From: Umezawaea sp049997955 | Lineage (GTDB): Bacteria > Actinomycetota > Actinomycetes > Mycobacteriales > Pseudonocardiaceae | Length of the DNA: 64,000 nt | NCBI GenBank assembly: GCA_049997955.1 | Contig: JAEBDY010000010.1 | Coordinates: 366,885-430,884, forward strand | Direction: 5' to 3' | Shown: positions 1 to 8,464 of the stretch, piece after piece | How the letters are laid out: every line of letters begins with the position of its first letter | How positions within the stretch are numbered: position 1 is the stretch's first letter | Translations under genes and position numbers: made by a program | The notes under the pieces: model-generated | Seen by the model: the letters and a program-made list of their open reading frames with translations, nothing else | Databases searched by the model: none | Told to the model about the DNA's origin: nothing

Positions 1-612
1 CGCGGCGTCCACGATGTGCGCGCCGAGGTCGCCCAGCGCGCCGGAGCCCGCCTTCACCCGGTCGAGCCGCCACGTCATCGGCGACTCCGGATCGGACAGC
101 CAGTCCTGGAGGTACACGGCCCGGACGTGCCGCACCTCGCCGATGCGGCCGTCGGCGACGAGCTTGCGGGCCAGCGCCAGCGCGGGGACCCGGCGGTAGT
201 TGAACGCCACCATCGACCGGACGCCGCGGGCGGCGGCGGCCTGCGCGGCGGCGGCCATCTTCTCCGCCTCCGCGACCGAGTTGGCCAGCGGCTTCTCGCA
301 CAGCACGTGCTTGCCCGCTTCCAGCGCCGCCACCGCGATGTCGCAGTGCGTGTCGCCGGGCGTGCAGATGTCGACCAGCTGCACGTCGTCGCGCTGGATC
401 AGAGCGGTCCAGTCGGTCTCGACAGCGGCCCAGCCGTACTTGTCCGCCGCGGCCCGCGTGCGGGTGGCGTCCCGACCGCCGAGCACCGACAGCTTCGGCA
501 CCAGCGGCAGGTCGAAGAAGCGGTGCGCGTTGCGCCAGGCCTGGGAGTGCACCGCGCCCATGAACGCGTGCCCCACCATGCCGACGCCGATTTCCCCGCG
601 GTTGTCGTTCAT
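1..612 (-). CDS. Gfo/Idh/MocA family NAD(P)-dependent oxidoreductase (3' end cut by window)
   Basis: N-terminal 204 residues of a sugar or polyol dehydrogenase; the C-terminus lies outside the window. The start is ATG at 612. A variant Rossmann glycine motif (VGMVGHAFMG) opens the protein, and the family signature CEKP (catalytic-lysine region) sits near residue 111. The family oxidises sugars, inositols or their phosphates with NAD(P). It is the last visible gene of the ROK-ATPase-permease-lipoprotein operon, so it probably acts on the imported sugar or polyol. The substrate cannot be read from this fragment. A strong hairpin separates it from the preceding gene. Confidence 0.88.
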   Translation of the reverse strand, partial: MNDNRGEIGVGMVGHAFMGAVHSQAWRNAHRFFDLPLVPKLSVLGGRDATRTRAAADKYGWAAVETDWTALIQRDDVQLVDICTPGDTHCDIAVAALEAGKHVLCEKPLANSVAEAEKMAAAAQAAAARGVRSMVAFNYRRVPALALARKLVADGRIGEVRHVRAVYLQDWLSDPESPMTWRLDRVKAGSGALGDLGAHIVDAA

Positions 613-657
613 CCGTCTAGGCCCTTCGTCGATCCTGCGTTCCACCACGACCCGGAA

Positions 658-691
658 GGTCCCGGCGCCGCCGCGCTGCGGCGCCGGGACC
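658..691 (-). terminator. Intra-operon hairpin downstream of the sugar-binding lipoprotein gene
   Basis: Perfect 14-bp GC stem (GGTCCCGGCGCCGC and its complement) with a 6-nt loop. It lies between the binding-protein stop and the dehydrogenase start. It has no U-tract, as usual in actinobacteria. It may be a partial terminator or an mRNA-stabilising element that keeps binding-protein expression above dehydrogenase expression. Confidence 0.6.
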
Positions 692-697
692 ACCCGC

Positions 698-1750
698 TCA
701 GGAGTCGAAGCCGACGTCCATGTAGGAGTCGACGTTCTCCTTGCTGACCACGGCGGAGTAGGTCGTGATGAGGGCCGGGATCTCGTGCTCGGCGAGGTCG
801 CCGATGCCCTTGGCCTGGCCGAGCATCCGGGCGAGCGCGATCGCGGACGAGGCCATCGACGGGCTGTAGAGCACCGTCGCCTTGACCACGCCGCTGTCTG
901 CCTTGATCAGGTCCATCATGTTCTTCGACCCGGCGCCGCCCACCATGATGAAGTCCTTGCGGCCCGCGCCCTCGATCGCCGCCAGGACGCCGATGCCCTG
1001 GTCGTCGTCGTGGTTCCACAGCGCGTCGAGCTTGCTCGCGCCCTGGAGCAGGTTCGCGGTCTGCTGCTCGCCGGACTCCGGGGTGAACTGGGCGGCCACC
1101 CGCGGGCCGACGGAGAAGCCGGCGCGGGCCAGCGCGTCCTTGAAGCCCTGGCTGCGCTCCTGGGTCAGCGGCAGCGAGTCGATGCCCGCGACCTCGCCGA
1201 TGATCGGGCTGGAGACGTTCTTCGCCTTCATCTGCGCGGCGATGTAGTTGCCCGCGTTGACGCCCATCCGGTAGTTGTCGCCGCCGATCCACGCCCGGTA
1301 GGCCAGCGGCGTGTCGAAGATGCGGTCCACGTTGACGACCTGGATGCCCGCGTCGGTGGCCTGCCTGCCGACCTCGGTGAGCGCCTTGCCGTCGAAGGGC
1401 AGGATCACCAGGACGTCGACCTTGTCGTTGATCAGCGTCTCGACCTGGGCGATCTGCTGGTTGACGTCGTTGGTGCCCTCGGTGGCCTTGAGGGTCACGT
1501 CGGAGAACTCCGCGGCCTGGGCGCGGGCGTTCTTCGTCATGGCCGCCATCCAGCCGTGGTCGGCGGCGGGCGCGGAGAAGCCGATGGTCACGGCCTTGCC
1601 GGGCTGGCTGTTCGCCCCCGAGGTCCCGGCCACGGCGGCGTTGGTCGCGCCCGCGTTGGGGGTTTCGTTGGACGTGCAGCCCGCGAGGACGGCGGTGGCG
1701 CCGATCGCGGTGGTGCCCCACAGGAAGCGACGACGGTCGAGTGATGCCAT
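698..1750 (-). CDS. Sugar ABC transporter substrate-binding lipoprotein (RbsB/periplasmic-binding 4 type)
   Basis: Captures a sugar outside the cell and delivers it to the adjacent permease and ATPase. The 350-residue protein has a twin-arginine-like n-region (DRRRFLWG), a hydrophobic stretch and lipobox LAGC, so a Tat-exported lipoprotein is plausible. The body has the ribose/galactose-binding fold, with segments such as IGFSAPAADHGWM and the late GVLAAIEGAG. ATG at 1750 is preferred over an in-frame start 12 bases upstream because a TTGGAG ribosome-binding site lies just before it. The sugar specificity is not determinable by eye. Confidence 0.9.
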   Translation of the reverse strand: MASLDRRRFLWGTTAIGATAVLAGCTSNETPNAGATNAAVAGTSGANSQPGKAVTIGFSAPAADHGWMAAMTKNARAQAAEFSDVTLKATEGTNDVNQQIAQVETLINDKVDVLVILPFDGKALTEVGRQATDAGIQVVNVDRIFDTPLAYRAWIGGDNYRMGVNAGNYIAAQMKAKNVSSPIIGEVAGIDSLPLTQERSQGFKDALARAGFSVGPRVAAQFTPESGEQQTANLLQGASKLDALWNHDDDQGIGVLAAIEGAGRKDFIMVGGAGSKNMMDLIKADSGVVKATVLYSPSMASSAIALARMLGQAKGIGDLAEHEIPALITTYSAVVSKENVDSYMDVGFDS

Positions 1751-1831
1751 GGCGAACTCCAACGGTGTGGGTTTTCTCTGGGCGGAGCGGAGCGATCGGG
1801 TGGAGACGGGGGTGTCGGGCGGGCCGCCCGG

Positions 1832-2866
1832 TCAGGTTTTTCGGACGCGGCGGCGCAGCCTCGTGCTCTGCAGGAGCACGGCGGCGACGATGATCACGCC
1901 CTTGGCGATGTTCTGGATGTCGGTGTCGAGGTTGTTCTGGGTGAAGATGCTGTTGAGCACCGTGAAGATCAGGACGCCGACGAGGGTGCCGATCAGGCTG
2001 CCCCGGCCGCCGGTGAGCAGCGTGCCGCCGATGACGACGGCGGCGATGGCGTCCAGCTCGTAGAACAGGCCGTTGGTGGAGGCGCCGGACGTGGTGCGGG
2101 CGACGACCATGACCGCCGCGATGCCGCAGCACAGGCCCGCGATGCCGTAGACCAGCGCGGTGTGCCGCTTCACGTCGATGCCCGCCAGCCGAGCGGCCTC
2201 GGCGTTGCCGCCGACGGCGAACGTGCGGCGGCCGAACGTGGTGCGGTTGAGCAGCACCCAGCCGACCGCGAACACCAGCGCCAGCATCCAGATCAGCACC
2301 GGGATGCCCAGGAAGGCTCCCCGGAAGAACGTGGTGAAGCCGGTCTCGGACACGACCTGCGTGCGCCGCCCGGACAGCCGCTCGGCCAGACCGCGCGCCG
2401 AGGCGTACATGGCGAGGGTGGCGATGAACGGCACGATCTTGCCGTAGGAGATCAGCACCCCGTTGACCAGACCGCAGCCCAGGCCGACCAGCAGCCCGCA
2501 CAGCACCATCACGACGGGCCCGTAGGCCTGTGTCGCGAGGGTGGTCATCCAGACGCTGCTCAGCGCCACGATCGACCCGACGGACAGGTCGATGCCGCCG
2601 CTGATGATCACGAACGTCATGCCGACGCTCACCACGCCGATCGCCGCGGCGAGCCGCAGCATCGTGGAGATGTTGGCCTCGGTCAGGAAGCCGTCCGGGC
2701 GGGTGATGTAGCCGACCAGGCACAGCACGACCAGCACGCCGACGAGGCCCGCGAGGCGCACGTCCACGGTGAACCCGCCGCGGCTCGGGCGTTCCCGCCC
2801 CGGTGGGGGCGAGGTCTGGCCGTCGGTACCGGTGACGAGCACCGGGGTCGAGGACTTGCTGGTCAC
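1832..2866 (-). CDS. Sugar ABC transporter permease (RbsC type)
   Basis: Membrane channel of the sugar importer, 344 residues with about eight to ten hydrophobic segments. It contains the BPD_transp_2 signature region GGIDLSVGSIVALSS, typical of RbsC/XylH/AraH permeases, and the conserved GGNAEAARLAGI loop that contacts the ATPase. The GTG start at 2866 overlaps the ATPase stop (GTGA), so translation is coupled. It forms one unit with the two-domain ATPase and the lipoprotein that follows. Confidence 0.93.
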   Translation of the reverse strand: MTSKSSTPVLVTGTDGQTSPPPGRERPSRGGFTVDVRLAGLVGVLVVLCLVGYITRPDGFLTEANISTMLRLAAAIGVVSVGMTFVIISGGIDLSVGSIVALSSVWMTTLATQAYGPVVMVLCGLLVGLGCGLVNGVLISYGKIVPFIATLAMYASARGLAERLSGRRTQVVSETGFTTFFRGAFLGIPVLIWMLALVFAVGWVLLNRTTFGRRTFAVGGNAEAARLAGIDVKRHTALVYGIAGLCCGIAAVMVVARTTSGASTNGLFYELDAIAAVVIGGTLLTGGRGSLIGTLVGVLIFTVLNSIFTQNNLDTDIQNIAKGVIIVAAVLLQSTRLRRRVRKT

Positions 2867-4455
2867 GACGATGCCTCCTCTGCGACGCCCGCGAGCTCGG
2901 TCGCGGCGCTGCCTTCCATCACGATGTCGAGCACGGCCGCCTCGGTCAGCTCGGCGGCCGGTCGGTCGGCGAGCACCTCGCCCTCGCGCAGCACGAGGAC
3001 CCGGTCGGCGAGGCCGAGCACCTCGGGCACCTCGCTGGACACCAGGACCACGGCCACCCCGTCGGCGGCCAGTTCGTGCACGAGCCGGTACAGCTCCGCC
3101 CGCGCGCCGACGTCGACGCCGCGGGTGGGTTCGTCCAGCAGCAGGACCCGGCAGCCGCGCACCAGCCAGCGCGCGACGACGGCCTTCTGCTGGTTGCCGC
3201 CGGAGAACGTCCCCACGAGGCGGCGCGGGTCGGGGGGCCGCAGCTCCAGCTTCTCCAGCACCGCGCGCGAGTCCTTCATCTCCCGCGCCCGGTCGGTGAA
3301 CCCGGCGGTGCTGTAGGCGCCGAGGCTCGCCAGGATCACGTTGTGCGAGACGGGCAGTTGCAGCAGCAGGGCCTGGCTCTTGCGCTCCTCCGGCGCCAGG
3401 CCGATCCCGGCCTTGACGGCGGCGGAGACGCTGCCCGGCTTGAGCGGCTTCCCGTTGACGGTCACGGTCCCGGAGTCGGGCTTGCGGGCCCCGAACACGG
3501 TCTCCAGGATCTCGCTGCGCCCGGCGCCGACGAGGCCGGCGATGCCGAGCACCTCCCCCGCGTGCACGGTGAAGCTGACGTCGGCGAACTCGCCCGCCCT
3601 GGTCAGCCCCTCGACCTTGAGGACCTCGATCCGCTCGTCGGCCGTGGACTCCTCGCGGACCGGGAACACCGTGTTGACCTGGCGGCCCGACATGAGGTTC
3701 ACCAGCTCGGAGGTGGGCGTGTCGGCGGCGAGCCCGGCGGCGACGGTGCGGCCGTCCTTGAGGACGGTGACGCGGCTGCCGATGCGGCGGATCTCCTCCA
3801 GCCGGTGCGAGATGTAGACGACGGACACGCCGTCGGCCGCCAGTTCGCCGACGATGCGGAACAGGTTGTCCACCTCGTCGGAGGCCAGCGCGGCGGTCGG
3901 CTCGTCCATGACGATGAGCCGCGCGTCGTGGGCCAGCGCCCGCGCCATCGACACGAGCTGCTGCCCGGCGGCGGACAGCAGGCCGACCTCCCGCTCGGGC
4001 GGGATCTCCGCGTGCCCGAGCCTGCGCATCAGCGCGGCGGCCTCGGCGTTCGCGGCACCCCGGCGGCTGAACCCGAACCGGGACTTCTCGTGCCCGAGGA
4101 ACACGTTCTCCGCGACGGAGAGCCCCGGCACGAGGTCCAGCTCCTGGTACATCGTCGCGATCCCGAGGCGCAGCGCGGCCACCGGCGACGACAGCGACGC
4201 GGGCCTGCCCTGCCACAGGATCTCGCCGTGGTCCGGCCGGTGCGCCCCCGAGAGGACCTTGATCAGCGTGGACTTGCCCGCGCCATTCTGGCCGAGCAGG
4301 CAGTGCACCTCGCCCGGCAGCACGCTCAGCTCGACTCCGTCGAGCGCGCGGACACCGGGGAACTCCTTCACGATGCCGACCATCCTCAGCAGCGGCTGCC
4401 CGAGTTCGTCCTGGCCGCCGTGGTCCACCACGGGGTCGTCCACATCGGCGCTCAT
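2863..4455 (-). CDS. Sugar ABC transporter ATP-binding protein, two fused nucleotide-binding domains (RbsA/MglA type)
   Basis: ATPase that drives sugar import; 530 residues with two ABC domains in tandem. Domain 1 has Walker A GQNGAGKST, a degenerate signature LSAAGQQL and Walker B LIVMDEPT. Domain 2 has a degenerate Walker A (GLVGAGRSE), an intact signature FSGGNQQK and Walker B VLLLDEPT. One active and one degenerate site is the family pattern. The start is ATG at 4455, overlapping the ROK stop as ATGA; longer in-frame starts run into the ROK gene and are rejected. Confidence 0.94.
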   Translation of the reverse strand: MSADVDDPVVDHGGQDELGQPLLRMVGIVKEFPGVRALDGVELSVLPGEVHCLLGQNGAGKSTLIKVLSGAHRPDHGEILWQGRPASLSSPVAALRLGIATMYQELDLVPGLSVAENVFLGHEKSRFGFSRRGAANAEAAALMRRLGHAEIPPEREVGLLSAAGQQLVSMARALAHDARLIVMDEPTAALASDEVDNLFRIVGELAADGVSVVYISHRLEEIRRIGSRVTVLKDGRTVAAGLAADTPTSELVNLMSGRQVNTVFPVREESTADERIEVLKVEGLTRAGEFADVSFTVHAGEVLGIAGLVGAGRSEILETVFGARKPDSGTVTVNGKPLKPGSVSAAVKAGIGLAPEERKSQALLLQLPVSHNVILASLGAYSTAGFTDRAREMKDSRAVLEKLELRPPDPRRLVGTFSGGNQQKAVVARWLVRGCRVLLLDEPTRGVDVGARAELYRLVHELAADGVAVVLVSSEVPEVLGLADRVLVLREGEVLADRPAAELTEAAVLDIVMEGSAATELAGVAEEASS

Positions 4456-5711
4456 CGGGCCACCATCCCTTCCGTGTTCTTCGTGTGCTCCTCGATCGGC
4501 ACGACGGCCGGGTCGTCCAGCACGCGCCGCAGCGCGTGCACCGCGCCGCCCGTGGCCGGGGCCTGGAACCCCAGCCGGGAGCCGACGACCGTCGCGCCAC
4601 CGGCCCCCTCGGCGAGGACGCGCGCGGCGACCTCGGAGCGGACCGGCTCGACCAGCCACTCGGGCAGGGCGGCGAAGTAGCCGCCCAGCACCACGGCGGC
4701 CGGGTTGAGCAGGTTGACCAGCACCGCGACGCCCGCGCCGAGCGCCGCGCCGATCTGGTGCAGGGCGTCGAGGGTGCGCCGGTCACCGGTTTCCGCCCGC
4801 GCCCTGACCAGCGCCATCCGGGCGTCCGGGTCGAGCGCCGGGTCGCGGACCGGGTCGTCGGGGGTGGCGCAGGCGTGCAGCAGCGCGCCGAGGCCGACCT
4901 GCGTCTCCCAGCAGCCGCGCCGCCCGCAGGAGCACCAGGGGCCGAGCGGGTCCAGCGTCATGTGGCCGACCTCGCCCGCGTAGCCGAGGTGGCCGCGCAC
5001 GAGTTCGCCGCGCGAGACGGCCCCGGCGCCGACGCCGTGGTCGCCGGTGAGGTAGACGAAGTCGTCGAGCCCGACCGCCGCGCCCGCGTGGTGCTCGGCG
5101 ATCGCGCCGAGGTTGGCGTCGTTGTCGGCGTCGAAGAAGTCCAGGGCGAGCCCGGTGCGGGCGGCCAGGCCGTTGCGCAGGGCGACCTCGCGCCACCGCA
5201 GCCGGGGGGCGAACCGCACCACGGCGCCGTCGGTGTCGACGAGCCCCGGCACGGCGGCCGTGGCCCCCACGACCCACCCGCCGCGCGCCCGGACGTCGTC
5301 GATCACGCCGGTCAGGACGTCGGAGAGGAGGTCCAGCACGCGTTCGGGGCCGGAGGCGGGGACGTCGCAGGCGATCTGCCGGTGCAGCATCACCTCGCCG
5401 GTGATGTCGAGGACGATCGCGCCGACGTGCTCCACGTGCAGGTCGAGACCGACCCCGCAGGCCGCGGCAGGCCGGAGTTCGACCAGCTCACCGGGCCTGC
5501 CCTGGCCGCCCGCCGTGGTACCGGCCGGGCGGACGAGGCCGCGCTGCGCCAGGTCCCCGACGAGGGAGGAGACGGTCGCCTTGGAGAGGCCGGAGTGCAC
5601 GGCGAGCTGCGCGCGGGAGATCTGGCCGTGCTCGCGCAGCGTTCGCACGAGGAGGGCCAGGTTCGCCCGGCGCGAACCTGTTCGGTCCGCCGGGCCCGGA
5701 TGACGCAGCAC
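4452..5711 (-). CDS. ROK family transcriptional regulator of the sugar transport operon
   Basis: A 419-residue repressor-type ROK protein. An N-terminal winged helix (about residues 20-75, with QISRAQLAVHSGLSKATVSS) is followed by the ROK sugar-kinase-like fold. The zinc-binding motif CSCGRRGCWE is complete, so the ROK fold should be intact. It starts with GTG at 5711 and overlaps the transporter ATPase start by 4 bases. As first gene of the operon it probably senses the imported sugar and represses its own promoter in the region just upstream. Confidence 0.92.
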   Translation of the reverse strand: MLRHPGPADRTGSRRANLALLVRTLREHGQISRAQLAVHSGLSKATVSSLVGDLAQRGLVRPAGTTAGGQGRPGELVELRPAAACGVGLDLHVEHVGAIVLDITGEVMLHRQIACDVPASGPERVLDLLSDVLTGVIDDVRARGGWVVGATAAVPGLVDTDGAVVRFAPRLRWREVALRNGLAARTGLALDFFDADNDANLGAIAEHHAGAAVGLDDFVYLTGDHGVGAGAVSRGELVRGHLGYAGEVGHMTLDPLGPWCSCGRRGCWETQVGLGALLHACATPDDPVRDPALDPDARMALVRARAETGDRRTLDALHQIGAALGAGVAVLVNLLNPAAVVLGGYFAALPEWLVEPVRSEVAARVLAEGAGGATVVGSRLGFQAPATGGAVHALRRVLDDPAVVPIEEHTKNTEGMVAR

Positions 5712-5739
5712 GAACGCTCCACTTCGTTGAGGAGCCGAT

Positions 5740-5855
5740 CAAAAGTCGGTGTCTCAGCTCACAAAGGAGCCTGAACTACCACCCATATCGGACGCAATAC
5801 GCCATTTAGAGCAAGAAGCAGGGGTGACTTTCGCTCAGATCATACAAAAGTCGGT
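5740..5855. promoter_or_regulatory. Upstream region of the ROK-sugar operon with an 11-bp direct repeat
   Basis: The sequence CAAAAGTCGGT occurs at 5740-5750 and again at 5845-5855, in a stretch clearly more AT-rich than its surroundings. On the minus strand a possible -10 (TATGAT) overlaps the distal copy. The repeats are candidate ROK operator sites flanking the promoter. The assignment is inference from position and repetition. Confidence 0.4.
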
Positions 5856-5889
5856 CGGAAGAACACGAAACTTTGGAGTCATGCGGCGT

Positions 5890-6300
5890 TCACCGCACCG
5901 AGTGGCCGGGTGATGACAACGTTGTCGGAGATCGCTTCTCCGCACTCCTGCGGAGGGCGGGCGCGAGTGCGAAGTGCGAGTGAGAGGTGCTGGAAGAAGA
6001 GGGCGCGAGGTGCTCTGCGGGGTTGCCGGGTACGGAGTGCGGGTCGTGGGCGGGAGGTGCCGATTGGCGGGGCGCGGGATGCCGGAGGGTGCGGGGCGCG
6101 GATCGGCGAAGTGCGGGCACGGTGGGCACGGGTGACGGACTGCCGGTGCCGGTGCCGGCGCGGGTGCCGGGTGCGGGTTGGCGCGGGCGCGGCGGGCACG
6201 AGTGACGGAGTGCCGGTGCGGGATGCGGGCGCGAGGTGCTGGTTGGCGCGGGCGTGGTGCCGGTGCGGAGTGCGAGTTGGCGGGCTGCCGGTGCGGGAAG
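5890..6300. repeat. Gene-free G-rich tract with degenerate repeats of about 64-70 bp
   Basis: The stretch 5712-6302 has no credible gene. Its distal 400 bases are a low-complexity, strongly G-over-C skewed tract on the plus strand. Units such as GTGACGGAGTGCCGGTGC (6131 and 6202, with one difference) and GGTTGGCGCGGGCG (6177 and 6241) recur imperfectly. Open frames through it encode only low-complexity Arg/Pro/Ala strings and are judged spurious. On the minus strand it lies directly behind the second ROK gene, so it would form a structured C-rich 3' region. Confidence 0.55.
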
Positions 6301-6302
6301 CG

Positions 6303-7505
6303 TCAGGTGGGGGTGGAGAAGGCCCGGTCCGTGGCGGACCAGGCCGCGCCCGTCACGCCCGCCAGGTCGCCCAGCTCCGACAGCACGATCGGCAGGTTGC
6401 CCGTCGCCAGGGGCAGCGAGCGGCGGTAGACCGCGCCGCGGACCTCGGCCAGCAGCGAGTGCCCCAGGCGGGACACGCCACCGCCGATCACGACCATTCC
6501 GGGGTTGAGGAAGCTCACCAGCGACGCCACGACGTGCCCGAGCCGCCTGCCGCCCTCGCGCACGAGGCTGGCCGCGGCGAAGTCGCCGGAGTTGGCCGCC
6601 ACGCCCACGTCCTCGGCGGTCACCCGGCCGCGTTCCTCCAGCGCGCCGGCGAGCAGCGCCGACCGGCCGCTGCGGGCCAGCGTCAGCCCTTCGCGGGCCA
6701 GCGCCGCGCCGCCGAAGTACGCCTCCAGGCAGCCGACCTCGCCGCACGCGCACGCCGGGCCGAAGTCGTCCAGCCTGATGTGGCCGATGTCCCCGGCCGT
6801 CCCGGCGACACCCCGGTAGACCCGGCCGCCGAGCACGATGCCGCAGCCGATGCCCGTGCCGACCTTCACGAAGATCAGGTCGTCGAGGGACCGCGCGACC
6901 CCGGCGTGCCGCTCCCCCAGCGCCATCACGTTCACGTCGTTGTCGACGGTCACCGGGCAGCCCCACTTGCCCGCCAGCTCGTCGCGCACCGGGTACCGGT
7001 CCCAGCCGGGCATGATCGGCGGCGCGACGGGCATGCCGTCCCGGAAGCTCACCGGTCCAGGAAGCCCTATCCCCGCCCCGATCAGGCGTCCCGGCGCTCG
7101 GGCCAGCACCTGCTCGGCCAGCGCGACCACCCGGCCCAGCACCACCACCGGGCCCTCGCGGACCGCGCACTCCTCGCTCTCGTGGGCCAGCACCTCGCAC
7201 CGCCCGTCGGTGACGGCCACGGTGATCGAGGTCGCCCCAACGTCAACACCGAGCAGGCGCAGGTCGTCCGCCAGATGCACGAAGGTCGAGCGCCGCCCGC
7301 CCCGGCTGGCCGCTGGACCGCCGACCTCCACGAGCCCGGCGTCCACGAGCTTGCCCAGCTCGGCGGTGAGCTTCGCGCGCGGCAGACCGACGCGTTCACC
7401 GAGCGCGACCCTGGAGGTGGGGCCCTCGTCGCGCAGCAGCGCCAGCAGGTCCGCCTGCTGGCGCGAGCCGACCCGCGGCTGCCGCGCCGTGCCCGCTGCG
7501 CCCAT
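6303..7505 (-). CDS. ROK family protein with N-terminal winged helix
   Basis: A 400-residue ROK regulator. The DNA-binding domain (about residues 12-70) precedes the ATPase-like fold with LLGVDVGATSITVAV and the zinc motif CACGEVGCLE. EIGH-type DIGH (AGDIGHIRLD) and a preserved DND segment suggest that sugar binding, and possibly kinase activity, is retained. The start is ATG at 7505 behind GGAGGG; the longer open frame upstream overlaps the siderophore ATPase and is not used. It is unrelated by position to the siderophore operon. A separate sugar regulator is the simplest reading. Confidence 0.88.
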   Translation of the reverse strand: MGAAGTARQPRVGSRQQADLLALLRDEGPTSRVALGERVGLPRAKLTAELGKLVDAGLVEVGGPAASRGGRRSTFVHLADDLRLLGVDVGATSITVAVTDGRCEVLAHESEECAVREGPVVVLGRVVALAEQVLARAPGRLIGAGIGLPGPVSFRDGMPVAPPIMPGWDRYPVRDELAGKWGCPVTVDNDVNVMALGERHAGVARSLDDLIFVKVGTGIGCGIVLGGRVYRGVAGTAGDIGHIRLDDFGPACACGEVGCLEAYFGGAALAREGLTLARSGRSALLAGALEERGRVTAEDVGVAANSGDFAAASLVREGGRRLGHVVASLVSFLNPGMVVIGGGVSRLGHSLLAEVRGAVYRRSLPLATGNLPIVLSELGDLAGVTGAAWSATDRAFSTPT

Positions 7506-7648
7506 CACGCCGCCCTCCCGAGTGCTGCTGATCAACGACCAGTGTGCCGGTTCCGCGCCGCCTCGTGACGGCGCGGTCCTCGCCACGCCGCCAGGACGAC
7601 CCGAACAGAGCACGATCGGGGACCACGCGCCGCAACCCGCTCGACCGG

Positions 7649-8464
7649 TCAGCCGACGTCCTCGGTCGCCGAGGTGTGGTGCTTGCCCATCGGGAGCATG
7701 AGCGGCTTGCCGGAGACGGGGTCGACGATGACCCGGCACTCCAGGCCGAAGGTGGCGCGCACGTTGTCCGCGGTCAGGACCTCCTCGGCGGTGCCCGCCG
7801 CGTGCAGGCCGCCGTCCGCCAGCGCGACGAGGTGGTCGGCGTAGCGCGCGGCGAGGTTGAGGTCGTGCAGCACCATCACGATCGTCGTGCCGCGGGTCTT
7901 GTTGAGGTCGGTCAGCAGGTCCAGGACCTCGATCTGGTGGCTCACGTCCAGGAACGTGGTGGGCTCGTCCAGCAGCAGCAGGTCGGTCTGCTGGGCGAGC
8001 ACCATCGCGATCCAGACGCGCTGGCGCTGGCCGCCGGACAGCTCGTCGACGGAGCGGTCGGCCAGGTCCGCCGTCGAGGTCGCGTCCAGCGCGGCGGCGA
8101 CCGCGACGTCGTCCTCCTTGCGCCACCGCGACAGGATGCCCTGGTGCGGGTGGCGGCCCCGCCCCACCAGCTCGGTGACCGTGATGCCCTCGGGGGCCAG
8201 CGGCGACTGCGGGAGCAGCCCCATGACGCGGGCCAGTTCCTTGGCCGGGGTGCGGTGCACGAGCTTGCCGTCGAGCACGACCCGGCCCGACTTCGGGGCC
8301 AGCAGCCGGGACATCGAGCGCAGCAGGGTCGACTTGCCGCAGGCGTTCGCGCCGACGATCGCGGTGATCTCGCCGGGCGGGACCACCAGGTCCAGCGAGG
8401 TGATGACCTCGCGGTCGCCGTAGCCGACGGTCAGCTCCTCCACCGCGAGGGCGTGGGTGGTCAC
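7649..8464 (-). CDS. Iron-siderophore ABC transporter ATP-binding protein (FecE/FepC type)
   Basis: Cytoplasmic ATPase that powers ferric-siderophore uptake; 271 residues. Walker A is GANACGKST, signature LSGGQRQRVW, Walker B LLLLDEPT, and the H-loop is VLHDLN. The GTG start at 8464 overlaps the permease stop (GTGA). It is the last gene of a binding protein-permease-permease-ATPase operon whose upstream region has an iron box, so expression is expected under iron limitation. Confidence 0.94.
   Translation of the reverse strand: MTTHALAVEELTVGYGDREVITSLDLVVPPGEITAIVGANACGKSTLLRSMSRLLAPKSGRVVLDGKLVHRTPAKELARVMGLLPQSPLAPEGITVTELVGRGRHPHQGILSRWRKEDDVAVAAALDATSTADLADRSVDELSGGQRQRVWIAMVLAQQTDLLLLDEPTTFLDVSHQIEVLDLLTDLNKTRGTTIVMVLHDLNLAARYADHLVALADGGLHAAGTAEEVLTADNVRATFGLECRVIVDPVSGKPLMLPMGKHHTSATEDVG

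Noticed and set aside
609..2723. 704-codon minus-strand frame across the lipoprotein and permease genes
   Set aside because: It is a shifted frame of well-supported transporter genes and encodes only Arg/Gly/His-rich low-complexity sequence, as expected at this GC content.
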